Positions 31,528 to 42,471 of a stretch of 48,611 nt of DNA are shown here, piece after piece (within the stretch, counting starts at the first letter, position 1; each line of letters opens with the position of its first letter). The DNA comes from Hypsibius dujardini. Taxonomy: Eukaryota; Tardigrada; Eutardigrada; Parachela; Hypsibiidae. The notes under the pieces were generated by a model, which ran no database searches, was not told where the DNA came from, and worked only from the letters and a program-made list of their open reading frames with translations. The translations under genes were made by a program, and so were the position numbers. Location of the stretch: positions 1-48,611 of the forward strand of contig LRSR01012748.1 in NCBI GenBank assembly GCA_001579985.1, written 5' to 3'.

Positions 31528-34500
31528 ATGGCGAAAACACATTCCACCGTATCAATTGACGCTGAGAGTTTCTGGCACGAACTCCTCGACGTGTCCTTTG
31601 ATGTGGACGAGTTTTTGGAAAATCACATAAAAAACCGCATGGTCCCCAGCAAAAATTCCCTTCGTGTGGGATCAGCCATTTTCCTTTTGGATGCTGTGCC
31701 ACAATTGCGGTTGAAGCCCATCTCGGCGACTGCTCAGCCGATGAGATCATTCATTGACCTTCACGACAGCACTTTCGATACCAACCGAATTCTGTCCAGT
31801 TTAAACGATCTATTCGATGCGTGCGTCTTCATCAACAGCAAAGCGGCCTATCAGCATCAACACGCGGAGGAGGAGCTGCGACATGTCGAGGAGGAAGCCC
31901 AAGAAAAACTTATGTGTTGGTGATTGCGCCTAAATACATCTTCGAATGGGTCAGGAAGGACCTCGTTTAAGTTACTTTATTAAAAATTATTCCTAATTCC
32001 AAAAATAGAAGTCTTTTTTCTGTGAGTTAAGATGAATTTATTTTCTATTCGAAATGCAAAAATTATTACTTTATTCGAACACGCTTGTGTTTACCTTTAG
32101 CACACATGGAGTTTTTTTATTTAATGTCGCTTTATTAAATAAAAAACACTTATTTTAATTGTCTCAAATACAGATTTATTTCAATAACCTTTTTTGGGAG
32201 TCAAGTTATGTTTTATAATTTATTTAAATTGTCAAACGTCATTGAAACCACCGTAGGTCGGGCGGAGAAAGTGAAGCTCAGCCTCCGCGAGGTGGAGCGA
32301 CTGCAGGCTGAGCTAAAAGACCTCTCGCGGAAACTGAATCACGTCGGGGACAAGATTTCCTCGACCACCAAGCCCCAAGAGCGTCTGCTAGAGGCGCAGA
32401 AATTATTAGCGTACTTCATCGAATTGGATCAAGCGGAACTGCCCGCCCAAATGACCTTTCCAGAACTGTTGCAGGAGCGGCAGACACTGGATGATTATCA
32501 GAAAGCCGCGTACTCCGTGCTGAGTCTACAGAAAGTTGCCACCGCCCTTGAGGCGTATCGTGATCATGCCTATGAGATGGCTCGTGGCCGGATCACGACG
32601 CTCTACGAGGAGATCGAGACGGAACTGGCGCTGCTCTTCTCCCGCGGTCACGACGAGATGGACTTGCATCTGATGCAGCAGGTGGCGGTGCTGCTGCAGA
32701 GCTTCCCCGAGGGTTTCAACGCCACCATCATGAACTTTGTCGATCGCGCGGTCCATGTGGTGGCCAACATGTCCAACGACCCGTTCCGGCATATCATACA
32801 GGTCTGCGATGCCACATACAAGCTCATCTATGAAGTGTTTCCAGGTAGAGCAGAGGAATATATGGAAAGGTAACTCTCGCACATGAAGATGAGCGACGTT
32901 TTGGGATCTGTCGATCCTGCACTTGCAATCAACGACAAGATTGAGTACACTGGAGGGTTCGGAGTATGGGCAAAAGGGGCGGAGCAGGGGGTGGTCAGTT
33001 GGTTGATTACACTGGAGGTCCGGGGTATGGGCAAAAGGGGCGGAGCAGGGGGTGGTCAGTTGGTTGAGTACACTGAAGGGTCTGGGGTATGGGCAAAAGG
33101 GGCGGAGCAGGGGGTGGTCAGTTGGTTGAGTACACTGAAGGGTCTGGGGTATGGGCAAAAGAGGCGGAGCAGGGGGTGGTCAGTTGGTTGAGTACACTGG
33201 AGGTCCGGGGTATGGGCAAAAGGGGCGGAGCAGGGGGTGTTCAAGTGGCTGATCGTTCGATTGTTGCGGTGATTCGGGAAAAGTGTTGCAACCTTCTCGC
33301 CCAGTCCACTAATTAAATTAATTAATTAATTAATAAACTGAACTAAGCCAAGCTAATCTAACATACTAAAATGGAGTTAACCCAAGCAAGTAATTGGTTA
33401 CTTTTTTCTTAAGATACTAGTTCAAAAAACTAAAAAACCAAATAAACAAAAAATGTTATTTCTGAAAAGAAACTAAACTAATAGATATTACTTTTCGTTA
33501 TTGAATAGCCCATTAAAAAAATGTTTAATATTTACAATCCCTCGTTCACTGGCGTAATGAATCACTTCATCCATTTGTCATCCTGTTTGATGTCACAGCG
33601 TCATTCTATCTCCACAAGCAAACCAATTTCGTGTGTAGCGGTCTACTATAATCTAAGGAATTTATATTTTTAAAAGAGATGTAGCGGTCAACCGTGCAGC
33701 ATATTTTCCTTCCACTCTATTTCTGACTTTCCGCTATGAGAGAGTAGGCACAACTGTGTTTTTGCGTGAGAAGTAGGAAGTGGGAGGTACGAAAAGGGAG
33801 GTAGGAAAATTAAATTAATTAAATTGTCTAAATTAAAAGATTTTCCAACTTTCCTGAACAAGAACGATCTAAATATGGTTTAGGCAAACCCCAATGAAAA
33901 TATTTACTCCGGAGGTACAGCGCGAGGTGCATCGGTAAGTCGTTTTTGGCGAGTAAATTTACTCGCGCAAATGAACCTTATTTTTCCAAAATTTACTCTC
34001 GCGGTGTAAAAATGCCCTCCATGCGGCAAATTTGCTCGAGCGGGGCAAAAATACTTATGTCTCGAATAAAATTTCATTCGCTGTAAATATACACACAGTT
34101 ATTTCGCAGTTAATGAGGACGGGTAAATAATTAGTTCAATAATTAATAAGACGATATTTTTGCCCTGCAGGGCTTTTGGCGGACTTTTTTGTACTCCGCT
34201 TTGCACCGGAAGTAGTTTTTTTCCCCTACCGGAGTAAAATTTACACTTGTACGAGCAACAATTTACACCTCCATTTGTACGCCGCGTATAAAGAGAGGGC
34301 ATCAGTCTGAGATTATCATTAGGGAAATGAGCTGAAAAAGGTGAGAGCAAAAACATGAAGTTACAAATTCTTACAATCTCGTGCTTTGAAAAAACACCTT
34401 CCCTGTTTTGGGCCGATTCACCCGATATCTTTCTGGTTTTCCCAAGATTGATTTTTATATCACAGAATAGACATTTCTAAACAAAATCACCATGAGACAC

Positions 34501-36516
34501 AAAGTTTAAATCGTATTGGTAGTAAAATACTAAGGTGGTTTTAATCAGAAACAATTCCCACCAAGTGCGACTTATGCCGCTTAACGCCACTGGGTGGATA
34601 TTAGCAAGTCGGAAGTGGGACTTGTTGTTGAAGCAGTTCAGTCCTACTTGCCACTTCCCACCTCGGACTTTTCGAAGTTGCGCCTGATCTCTATTGTTTT
34701 CATTCGCTTCACCAAAATTAGTCAGATGAAACACGTATGGTGGAACCGTTATCTTGCTTGCAACCTAAACCAACCAGACCAAATGGTGACGGTAATTACA
34801 GTTTGAACATCCGAGCATGTTTGCAGGTCCGAGCTCCGTCATGGACAAGTTCATTACGCGAGTGGTCTGCCAGGAACTGGAGCCGGTCATTGAGGCCCAA
34901 CTGGGCGGCCGCACCACCGCCACCCTCGAAGCGTACCTTGGCAGTTTCTACGACCTCTACAAGCGCGTCCAAGGCCTCGAGCCGTCACTGTCCAAGTTTA
35001 AGGGCTTCCACATGGCCGGCATCCTGCACTCCCTCTTCGACTTCCACCTGCAGCGGTACATGGAGACGGAGCTGCGCTTCCTCAACCACAAATGCGACCA
35101 GCTCCTGCAGCAGCACTACGAGGTCCTCGCGACGGACTTGGAATATCACGGCAAACTCAGCCCGGTGAAGATGCTTCCCGAGCCCGATGCGGACATCTTC
35201 ACCATGACCATCGGGGCGAGCAAGCCGATCCCCGTCCTCCTGGGGGACTTCCTCGCGAACCATCCCAAAGCGGGGTATGAAAATAAGCTCGTTAATGAGA
35301 CCTTGTGTCTGCGACTGTTGTCTGAGCTGCGGCAAGCGGCGAACCGTGTGCGGACGTTTGTGCACACGGAAGACGAGGTGGCGTCGAATCTGCTGCAACT
35401 GGCCAGTGTCGTCATCAACGGTGTGGCGATGATCCATCTGGATTATGGGATGGAAATTGGTATTCGCGCGCTGCCGCCGAGTGATCCGAAGACTGAGCCG
35501 AGTTTGGCCTTCCTGCGGCTGGTCCGCCACACCGCGGTGATCCTGGACTTGCTTGAGTTTCAAATTCGTGAATGCCTAAGGAGGATCGAAAGGTGGGTGA
35601 ACATTTTCCATGGCTGCTACATCAGACGGAATTTATTCAGAAAGAATGCAGCTTGTCGAGTTCTTTAACGTTATTTGGGGGGCCGTTTGACTTTCCAACG
35701 CTGTTTCCAATATACGTTTTTTGCCTAAAAAAAAAACAAATTGCTAAGGACCGGTTTTTATTTGCCGCCTGTTATCTATTATTGGACAGCGACAAAAAAA
35801 ATGGAAAGCTACGGTAGTAAACGGATGAACAACTGACCACTAGAAGACAATATTAACTCACTTTTGAAACATCTAGAGCTCAAACAAATCATTCTTAGAT
35901 TAACTCCGCATTTTACACTAACAGACTGCAGACGGAAACCTTGAAGCTGGACTCGCTGATGCAACAGGCTCGTGAGAGAATTGAACGGAAAGCGACCATC
36001 GGGATTGAAGGATGTCTTAATGCCGCCATGAATTATCTTCGACTGTTGCTGTCGCGTCAGAAAAAGGCCGAATTTTCTAACCTTTCAAAGGGCTTCGTGG
36101 CCACGCCGACAGCGTTGAAGGTGGCGGACTTTTTCCTGAAAATGATCGAATCCGTCAAGGAAAACATCACCGGCAAGAACCATCACAATGTTTCAGCCGA
36201 ATTGGGTCTGCGATTCCACCGCGAGATCATCGACCACTTGGAGAATTTTCGCTTCAACAACGAGGAAGGAATGATCCTCATCTGCGACGTGAAAGAGTAC
36301 CGCGATGTGGCCTTCATCTTGGACGTCGACGCGGTTTCGAAACTCTTCACGGAGATGCTCCTGTTGACCAATTTGCTCGTGGGGCCGGGTGCAAATTTAT
36401 CGGTCATTTGCAAGGAGATCCTACGGGATGTAGAAAGTCTGGAGTCGATCGGATATTTCTTGCGGTTGCGAGAGGATTTTAAGATTGTCTCTGATTCAGT
36501 GGAGGAGTACATATAA
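31528..36516 (+). CDS. EXOC5: Exocyst complex component 5 (Sec10)
   Basis: Exons 31528-31915, 32257-32844, 34827-35592 and 35925-36516 join to 777 residues plus TAA; human EXOC5 is about 708. Sec10 is a rod-like subunit of the octameric exocyst, which tethers secretory vesicles to the plasma membrane. Family landmarks appear in order. The N-terminal VSFDVDEFLE is followed by the coiled coil EEELRHVEEEAQEKL and by LNHVGDKISSTTKPQERL plus LEAQKLLAYF, where human has HLGDQLEGVNTPRQRAVEAQ. Then come MIHLDYGMEIGIRALPPSD (human EHIDYALETGLAGIPSSD), TLKLDSLMQQARERIERKA, and ELGLRFHREIIDHL with GMILICDVKEYRD near the end. The first donor (ATG-T then GTTGGT) was chosen because it alone keeps phase into exon 2. 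Intron 2 (32845-34826) holds a MITE-derived tandem array. No key region is missing, and the gene looks intact. Confidence 0.92.
32930..33245. repeat. Five-copy about 64-bp minisatellite made of a MITE terminal repeat
   Basis: The array opens with CAACGACAAGATTGAGTACA, the terminal repeat of the element at 18583-18763. It then repeats a unit of TACACTGGAGG(GTC/TCC), GGGGTATGGGCAAAAG, GGGCGGAGCAGGGGGTGGTC and AGTTGGTTGAG about five times. That unit equals the reverse complement of the right arm of the same element. It lies in EXOC5 intron 2. Confidence 0.85.
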
Positions 36517-37154
36517 AACCCAAAAAGTCTCTAATACTAAAAAATCATTTAGCTAGCGTTAATCCATTTTACTTAAGTGTTTGTCGCTGAGGACGAATTC
36601 GGATGTCCACTGAATCTGATATTGGACGAAGTTGCTTGTGTTTTTGTTGAAGCATTTTCCAGCGCGTGTTTCTGGATTGATGGAGAGCACGCCATGTCTC
36701 TTTTAAACGTCACAATCGATCTTGTTTTCGACGTTTGTGCCACGGGAGTTTGCGGGCACCCGGACGCAGTACGGCCACCTAATTAAATGCGTGATGTAGC
36801 GGACTCTGAATCGCATCGACACGTGGCAAGAAGGATTAGGAAAATATTATTCAAATACAAGGAATTAGTGAACTGCGAGGATAAAATACACAAACATGGA
36901 ATTAAATACCCACAGAAACAGAAATATCGTTGATGATTCAGTGAAGACGATATACAGAACATACAAGAAAAGGGCGGTACAAAAGAAAGTCGTTAACCAA
37001 AGGGTGGATGTACAGTTTGACTCCATAACTATTAGGAGTACACTAGACCAAGAGAGGGAGTAAGTGAATATTCGGAACCGCATTAAAAAGGTCGTGGCAT
37101 TTGTGATCTTTCGTCAAGCCAACACGACCAATTGCCCAGCTTGCAGTTGTGGTT
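36517..37154. other. Convergent intergenic region EXOC5 / FAM187-like
   Basis: The 3' ends of EXOC5 (+) and the FAM187-like gene (-) face each other here. Open frames at 36577-36786 and on the minus strand near 36865-37083 do not resemble known proteins and lack splice support. Confidence 0.4.
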
Positions 37155-38586
37155 TCAACTGTCATCATACAGTTCTTTGTATCCCTTCATTCGAACCGCC
37201 AGCCGTTGTCTATGCCTTGCAATCATGACACCCACAAAGATAACCAAGTCGCAGAGCGTTCCCACGGCTAAGTAGATCAGCGCGACTCGCATGTCCGGAG
37301 GCGCTTCTTTGGGTTTGACCACTTTGATCTCCACCTCGCCGAGAATGGTGTTGTTCTGCCAGCAGCTGTTAAATTAAGATTTTTCAAAAATCAGGAAGAT
37401 TAAATTCCTGGAAAATATATTGTGCCCTTGCCTGTAAACTCGTGAATCGTGCTGGGTGAGGTTTTTTATATGGAGCACCAAGTGGTTGATGTAGGCAACG
37501 CGGTTATGAGTCTCCGCGGCGACGAGAAAGGGATTCAAAGCGAGAGTCCCGTTCATCCATAGTAAAAGCTGATCAATCTTCGCGCCAGGGCAGCTCAACT
37601 TGACTCCGGTATTTTCGTACTCGGATATCTTATGCCGTTTCGGTGGTCGTGCCTGTACAGACAATAGTCAGAAATACAACTAGGAAAAAAATGGTTGTTT
37701 TACCTTGGTTCTCTTTTTCTGTCGACGAAGAATATTCCTTAAACTCAATCCCTTCTTCCTCAGAATCTTCTTCGCCTTTTTAACCGCACTCGCGTCAACA
37801 GAACAATTCGTTTTACAGGTTCGCGTTTCGATCAATCCTCCAATCAGTTCATGAGGTGGGAAAACCGGTTTCCCAACATCGCCAAAAGCCTCCCAACGTA
37901 GCAGATACATCCAATTCCTGCATGACATTCCGTTAGCGTATCCCGCATCCGCTGTCTCCAGTTGTTTCAGACAGGTCCTCAAATACTCTGCTTGTGCTTT
38001 AACGGCCTGTCGACTGGCCTCCACATTGCACCGACTCCTGATTGAATCAACCTTCATGGTCTCATAATCTTCCATCAGTTTGCTATAAGGGAAGGCAAGC
38101 TCATAGGCATCTCTCACTTCCAATCCTACGAGCCAGTACAAGAAATCATCGAAATTTTCCTTATCCATCGGATAGCCTTGGGGATAGGAAAATTTGACGC
38201 GGCACTCGGATGTGCGTTCCTGCTCGCCCGGAGTGTCGCCGCACGCGTTACACTCGCTCCATGCTCCGTGCTTGAAATCCACGCGTAGGTGATTGAAAGT
38301 CCTGAGGACAAACAAGCCTTTTGCGTTTTTTGTGTGCACCTCTTTGGTTAAATTTACGGCTCCAGGACCGATGTATCTAAATGGTTGTTCATCTTTGTTC
38401 GGTGAAACAAATGGGTCCCTGCGCAGTAACAGTTCGGTGTAGTATTCAAATCCATTGGACACGTTGGAGACAAATCGGCGACACTTGTACGTTCCCACGT
38501 CGCTATCTAAATAGAAGATTTTGTTTGACTAATTGTAAGGGCAGTGAGTTTCCACTCAATTTATAGACAGGCAGACAGACAGACAG

Positions 38587-38619
<33 letters not shown>

Positions 38620-39048
38620 CCAAACACAGACAGATAAATTGTATTCCATTCATTTTTTTTGCTTACAGTTAAACTTGCGTATTTTGAGGGAGTTGTCATC
38701 CTGAATAACGATACGATTGAATTCGTCAAATGTGAAAGGATCAGCGGAAAGCTCAATTTCCGGCCCATCACTTTCGACCATTTGGCGTTGGCTGTTGATC
38801 TGCATGTACTTCGGACGGAAATACCAGTTGAGGGCGTCTTTGCGGTCGTCGCAAAAAGTGCACGTGATTTCGAATATGTCGCCTTGTTCGACATGGTAGC
38901 GAATGCGTATGGGTTCGCCGGACGGATTCTTCTTGATTTGCTCGCACTGAGGGTTTACGTCGGCTGCAACTGGTGACCCACGAGAAGAAAAGATCAAACA
39001 GCAAAACAACAGTAACCAACGATTCATTGAAAAGGCACACCCGATCAT
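37155..39048 (-). CDS. FAM187-like type I membrane protein with two Ig domains
   Basis: Minus-strand exons 39048-38667, 38506-37704, 37652-37432 and 37365-37155 join in frame to 538 residues plus TGA. A signal peptide follows the second Met (MNRWLLLFCCLIFSSRGSPV). Ig domain 1 runs from IFEITCTFCDD and ALNWYF to SDVGTYKCRRF. A middle Cys block, GAWSECNACGDTPGEQERTS, mirrors the WTPCDRCGVRGEQWR block of human FAM187A. Ig domain 2 runs from GVKLSCPGAKIDQLLLWMNG to DSRVYSCWQNNTILGE. A single membrane span (ALIYLAVGTLCDLVIFVGVM) and a short basic tail end the chain. Several N-glycosylation sites (NLT, NCS, NGT) lie outside. The intron after VY uses a GC donor (AG then GCAAGG); splicing there restores the canonical Ig Tyr-x-Cys. 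Human FAM187 proteins are poorly characterised. Either Met, at 39048 or 39027, could start translation. The 368 bases upstream (39049-39416) hold an ATG-less open frame that I do not call. Confidence 0.82.
38564..38630. repeat. (CAGA)n microsatellite in FAM187-like intron 1
   Basis: CAGACAGA tract in the intron 38507-38666. On the gene's sense (minus) strand it reads CTGT, as in the Tudor-gene introns. Confidence 0.9.
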
Positions 39049-39416
39049 GATTTCCTAATCCGCAATGTTTCTCTCGTCATTTTTATCAGTATCAACAGCA
39101 ACGAGTCGCGATCGAAGCTTTTCTTGTGTTGCTTTCGTGTGTTGCTCCGATTCGAAACAAATTCGAAATTCGGGCAATGTCGGTTTGTACTCGTACTGTA
39201 GATGACTCGCAACCTTCTTTAAATTTACTCTTGACACGGATGATTTGGACAATTCATACTAGAACTGTGGGCACGTGTTTGTGCTGCTCCAATTAAAACT
39301 GAGCAATCTTATACGAAAGCAGAAAATAATTTGAACCAGCAATGCGCACTTTCCAGACCGAATTAAACAGGATTCGTAAAAGAAACAAATTTTTGTGAAG
39401 GGACTTTTGTATAACG

Positions 39417-39619
39417 TCACCAAAGAGGACCACTGTCGTGCGGCTGTCCGCGAACATATTTATTGAGCCGTCCTCCAGTCACGAATCCAGCCGGCGGCCG
39501 ATTATCCCGAGCAATCCTCAGACTTTCCTCCTTATCAGCTTGTCGCGAATGGGCCTCTCGTTCATGCCTGTTTAATGCCTCATCTTCGACGTTTGACTGC
39601 CCGGTCAACACGTTGAAAC
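39417..39619 (-). CDS. Probable terminal coding exon of an unassigned minus-strand gene
   Basis: After a minus-strand acceptor (AAATCTAG), a phase-1 exon encodes GFNVLTGQSNVEDEALNRHE, then REAHSRQADKEESLRIARDN, RPPAGFVTGGRLNKYVRG and QPHDSGPLW before a stop. Composition and regular charge look like real protein. I do not recognise the family. The nearest upstream minus-strand exon (41762-41927) ends in phase 0, so at least one exon would be missing if they belong together. A 12-bp minisatellite lies directly upstream. Confidence 0.4.
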
Positions 39620-39652
39620 CTAGATTTTTCAATTATGTATCGCATTTGAGAA

Positions 39653-39963
39653 GATTTTGTCACCATTTTGTCATCATTTTTGTCATCGATTTTGTCATCA
39701 ATTTTGTCATCAATTTTGTCATCAATTTTGTCATCGATTTTGTCACCAATTTTGTCATCAATTTTATCATCGATTTTGTCATCAATTTTGTCATCGATTT
39801 TGTCATCGATTTTATCATCGATTTTGTGATCGATTTTGTCATCAATTTTATCATCGATTTTGTCACCAATTTTGTCACCAATTTTGTCACCAATTTTGTC
39901 ACCAATTTTGTCACCAATTTTGTCATCATTTTTGTCATCGATTTTGTCATCAATTTTGTCATA
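39653..39963 (+). repeat. About 26-copy 12-bp minisatellite TTTTGTCATC(A/G)A
   Basis: Twelve-base units alternating ATTTTGTCATCA, ATTTTGTCATCG and ATTTTGTCACCA, with a few TTTATCATC variants. Because 12 is a multiple of three, all six frames stay open and give false ORFs. Confidence 0.95.
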
Positions 39964-40866
39964 GAAAAACGTTGTAATTGCCATTGTAATTAACTACGTA
40001 GAAAAAGGGTACATTTTTTTCAGCATTTATTTTTTCAACATTCTTTTTTCGGGCAAGCATCTACCTCGTTGGCCTTGAGTGAGCTTGTTCGTTTGCGCCT
40101 CACCGCGGGCTCCTCGGTCCATAGTTTGGTTTGAGCGAGAGTCTAAGCTTTCAATTCTTGACCTGCTGTCAGGGCGGATGGGCGGGGCGTGGTCGTGAAA
40201 TATGCTTTCTTGCGACTCGTCCGTTTGTTTCTAGAAGATCGCTTTATAAAATACCACTCATCGTTTCCTCACAAAGGGGTCGGAATGAAATGTAAAATTT
40301 GATCGATCTCAATTTGATTAAGTAAATTTTATCTATAACGCAACGATTTTAGGGAAAAAAGAAAGTGCACCTGAAACACCGGCTTGGGTGGAAAGTTTTC
40401 GTTCCAAGTGCCGGAAAGTGGAAACAAAAGAGGATTACATAATCCCTCCCCCTCGCCCCGCCCCCCGCGATAACGGTTTTATGAGCAGCATTAAATTGAA
40501 TTTTACATTCTGATCCGAAATTTGATTGGCGTTGACAAAAATATTCTCAGCATCAGGAGGGGGCGGAGCTAATTCATAGACTCAAAATAAAATTTTGGAT
40601 CCAAAAATCTCAACAACTCTAAATAATTAATGCCCTGATGAAAATTGTAGTTTTTTAGATGGGAAATAATATCAATTGTTTTCATTAATTTAAAGGGTCA
40701 AACATAAACCGAGAAAAGAACTTTCGCTCGTTTCGTAAACTTCATTGAAAGTTTAGGGCGTACTGATATAAAACTTTTCTTGACTGATTGAATTAAAAAA
40801 TCTCTGTACGGCCCTTTACCACGCCCCTTTTTCATCGTACTCGATAGAGACCAGCGGGTGAACTCG
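39964..40866. other. No gene recognised
   Basis: Contains one unpaired copy of the GGGGGCGGAGC core near 40555 and a C-rich stretch near 40445-40470 (CCCTCCCCCTCGCCCCGCCC). A minus-strand open segment at about 40867-41012 (containing RGLLAQWFFPTSNQRSLGVI) may be an exon of the gene around it, but its frame is ambiguous. Confidence 0.3.
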
Positions 40867-41028
40867 TCACTCGACCTCCAAGTCCTCGATCACACCCAGG
40901 CTCCTCTGATTCGAGGTTGGGAAAAACCACTGCGCTAAAAGCCCTCTGCGGTTGCGTTGATGTTCTTCTTGACCAGTCGTGATGACAGTCTTCACTATAA
41001 TCCGTGACGTCATCTCCAAGTGGTGACG

Positions 41029-41290
41029 TGGGCGGTATGTGGGCGGTGATGTGGGCGGTGATGTGGGCGGTGACGTGGGCGGTGATGTGGGCGGTGATGT
41101 GGGCGGTGATGTGGGCGGTGATGTGCCTGGGCGGTGATGTGGGCTGTGATGTGGGCGGTGACGTGGGCGGTGATGTGGGCGTGACGTGCGGTGATGTGGG
41201 CGGTGATGTGGGTGGTGATGTGGGCGGTGATGTGGGCGGTGATGTGGGCGGTGACGTGGGCGGTGATGTGGGTGGTGATGGTGTCCTGGG
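41029..41290 (+). repeat. About 21-copy 12-bp minisatellite GTGATGTGGGCG
   Basis: Twelve-base units GTGATGTGGGCG with GTGACGTGGGCG variants, interrupted near 41125 and 41180. As with the array at 39653-39963, the unit is 12 bp and produces spurious long frames on both strands (VGGD, TSPP, HHRP repeats). Confidence 0.95.
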
Positions 41291-41761
41291 CGGGAAATCT
41301 TGCCGCAATTTTGGCCTGAACTAAAATCAGTTGACACAACCGTCCCTTTAAAGGACCTACATGAAAACTACAAAAAGACGAAAAAGGGAAAACTATGGAA
41401 AGCAAATTTAACGAAAAGTGAAAACACGGAAAAGCTAAAAAAAATGTTCAAAATAGGAAAATTCAAAAAACTGAAAGTAAAAAACGCGGAAAACTGAAAT
41501 TTCAGAATATCTTAAAAAGATGTTTTAACTCCAACGAAATGTAAATTTAATTTGAATTAAATAAAATTAGTACTAACAGACTCATCGCGGCAGACAACGG
41601 CTTACACGCGAAAACGATTTAATCATTTAAGGAAATTATATTTTGGGTGTTTTTTTTCGTTTTAGTAAAATCAGTTTTCATATTTTTCTTTTTTTCGTTT
41701 TTTTTTCGTAGTTTTTATATAAGTCTTTAAAAGTTTGTCCAAGGAAGATGTATGTCCATAC

Positions 41762-41927
41762 CTGTGACGATTGTCTGCTGATCTCTTCAGGCATTTTATA
41801 ATCCTCGTCAAAAATGGACGAACGCATGTGCTCGTGATGAGTGCGATGACTCCTGATCGGAATGTCAGAGGGCGTCACTCGGTCGCTTAAGAAAAGGTTA
41901 CTCGCACCTCCAGGCGGTTGAATCATT
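41762..41927 (-). CDS. Jupiter/HN1 (JPT)-like exon
   Basis: A minus-strand exon between an acceptor (TTTATCCAG) and a donor (CAG then GTATGG) encodes MIQPPGGASNLFLSD, a 15-residue linker rich in Arg and His, then MRSSIFDEDYKMPEEISRQ. The pair PPGGxSN...F followed about 20 residues on by MxSxIF is the signature of Jupiter/HN1 microtubule-associated proteins (human JPT2: MKPPGGESSNLFG, then MASNIFG). These are short, unstructured, microtubule-binding proteins. Other exons were not firmly found; candidates are the open segment near 40.9 kb and the exon at 39417-39619. With only one exon, similarity by chance remains possible. Confidence 0.45.
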
Positions 41928-42471
41928 CTGGATAAATAAATAAATTTACACGGCGGAACTTAACATAAATATTTTTTCTCTCCTTCAGATGGCACCTTCC
42001 TTTATCGTACCGTCTCCCTTTGCGGCCTCCTTGCAAACACAAATTTTGTTTGAGCATAATGTGTAACAAGATGTAGAATAGCGCGATGCGATGAGGAAAT
42101 ACTCAAGGATAACAGAGGAGGACTGGACTTTGCTCTCCTCGTCGACCTCGCTTGAAAAATGTCAAGTTCAAGTTGATTTTGCTAAGAATTGAAATCTCCC
42201 TAGAAACGTAAGAAATGATGTTAAAATAGAGCCCCACCAAAGATGTGTGCGGGAGTAAGTAATTAAATACCGCGAAAGGAGAAAAGTTTAGTCGTTAACT
42301 GACTTGAACAGTTTGCGATAAAAAATTAATTGTATTTTTATATTATTTTATAATCTTTGAGCATTTTATCTGACTGCTCTGCGTGTTGCAGAGTTATTTT
42401 GTTTCGCATCTTTCATTTCATGGAATCGTACTGTACGTGTACAGGCACTCTACCGTACACATCCATTAAAA
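41928..42471. promoter_or_regulatory. Divergent intergenic region, JPT-like / ELM2-like genes
   Basis: Separates a minus-strand exon and a plus-strand start codon. AT-rich, with CTGTACGTGTACAGGCAC and GTACAC strings just upstream of the ATG at 42472. First exons and promoters of one or both genes are expected here. This is inferred from layout only. Confidence 0.3.

Noticed and set aside
39055-39252. 65-codon minus-strand open frame ending 6 bases before the FAM187-like ATG, at first sight a dicistronic partner
   Set aside because: The frame has no ATG; its first residue is a TTG codon and a stop lies three codons further upstream. The nearby ATG at 39257 is in another frame and stops after ten codons.
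39580-39984. Open frames with DKIDDKIDDKI or VINFVIDFVI repeats
   Set aside because: They are products of a 12-bp minisatellite; all frames are open by arithmetic, not by selection.
40832-41405. Open frames with SPPTSPPT, HHRPHHRP or VGGDVGGD repeats
   Set aside because: Same reason: a GTGATGTGGGCG array of 12-bp units.
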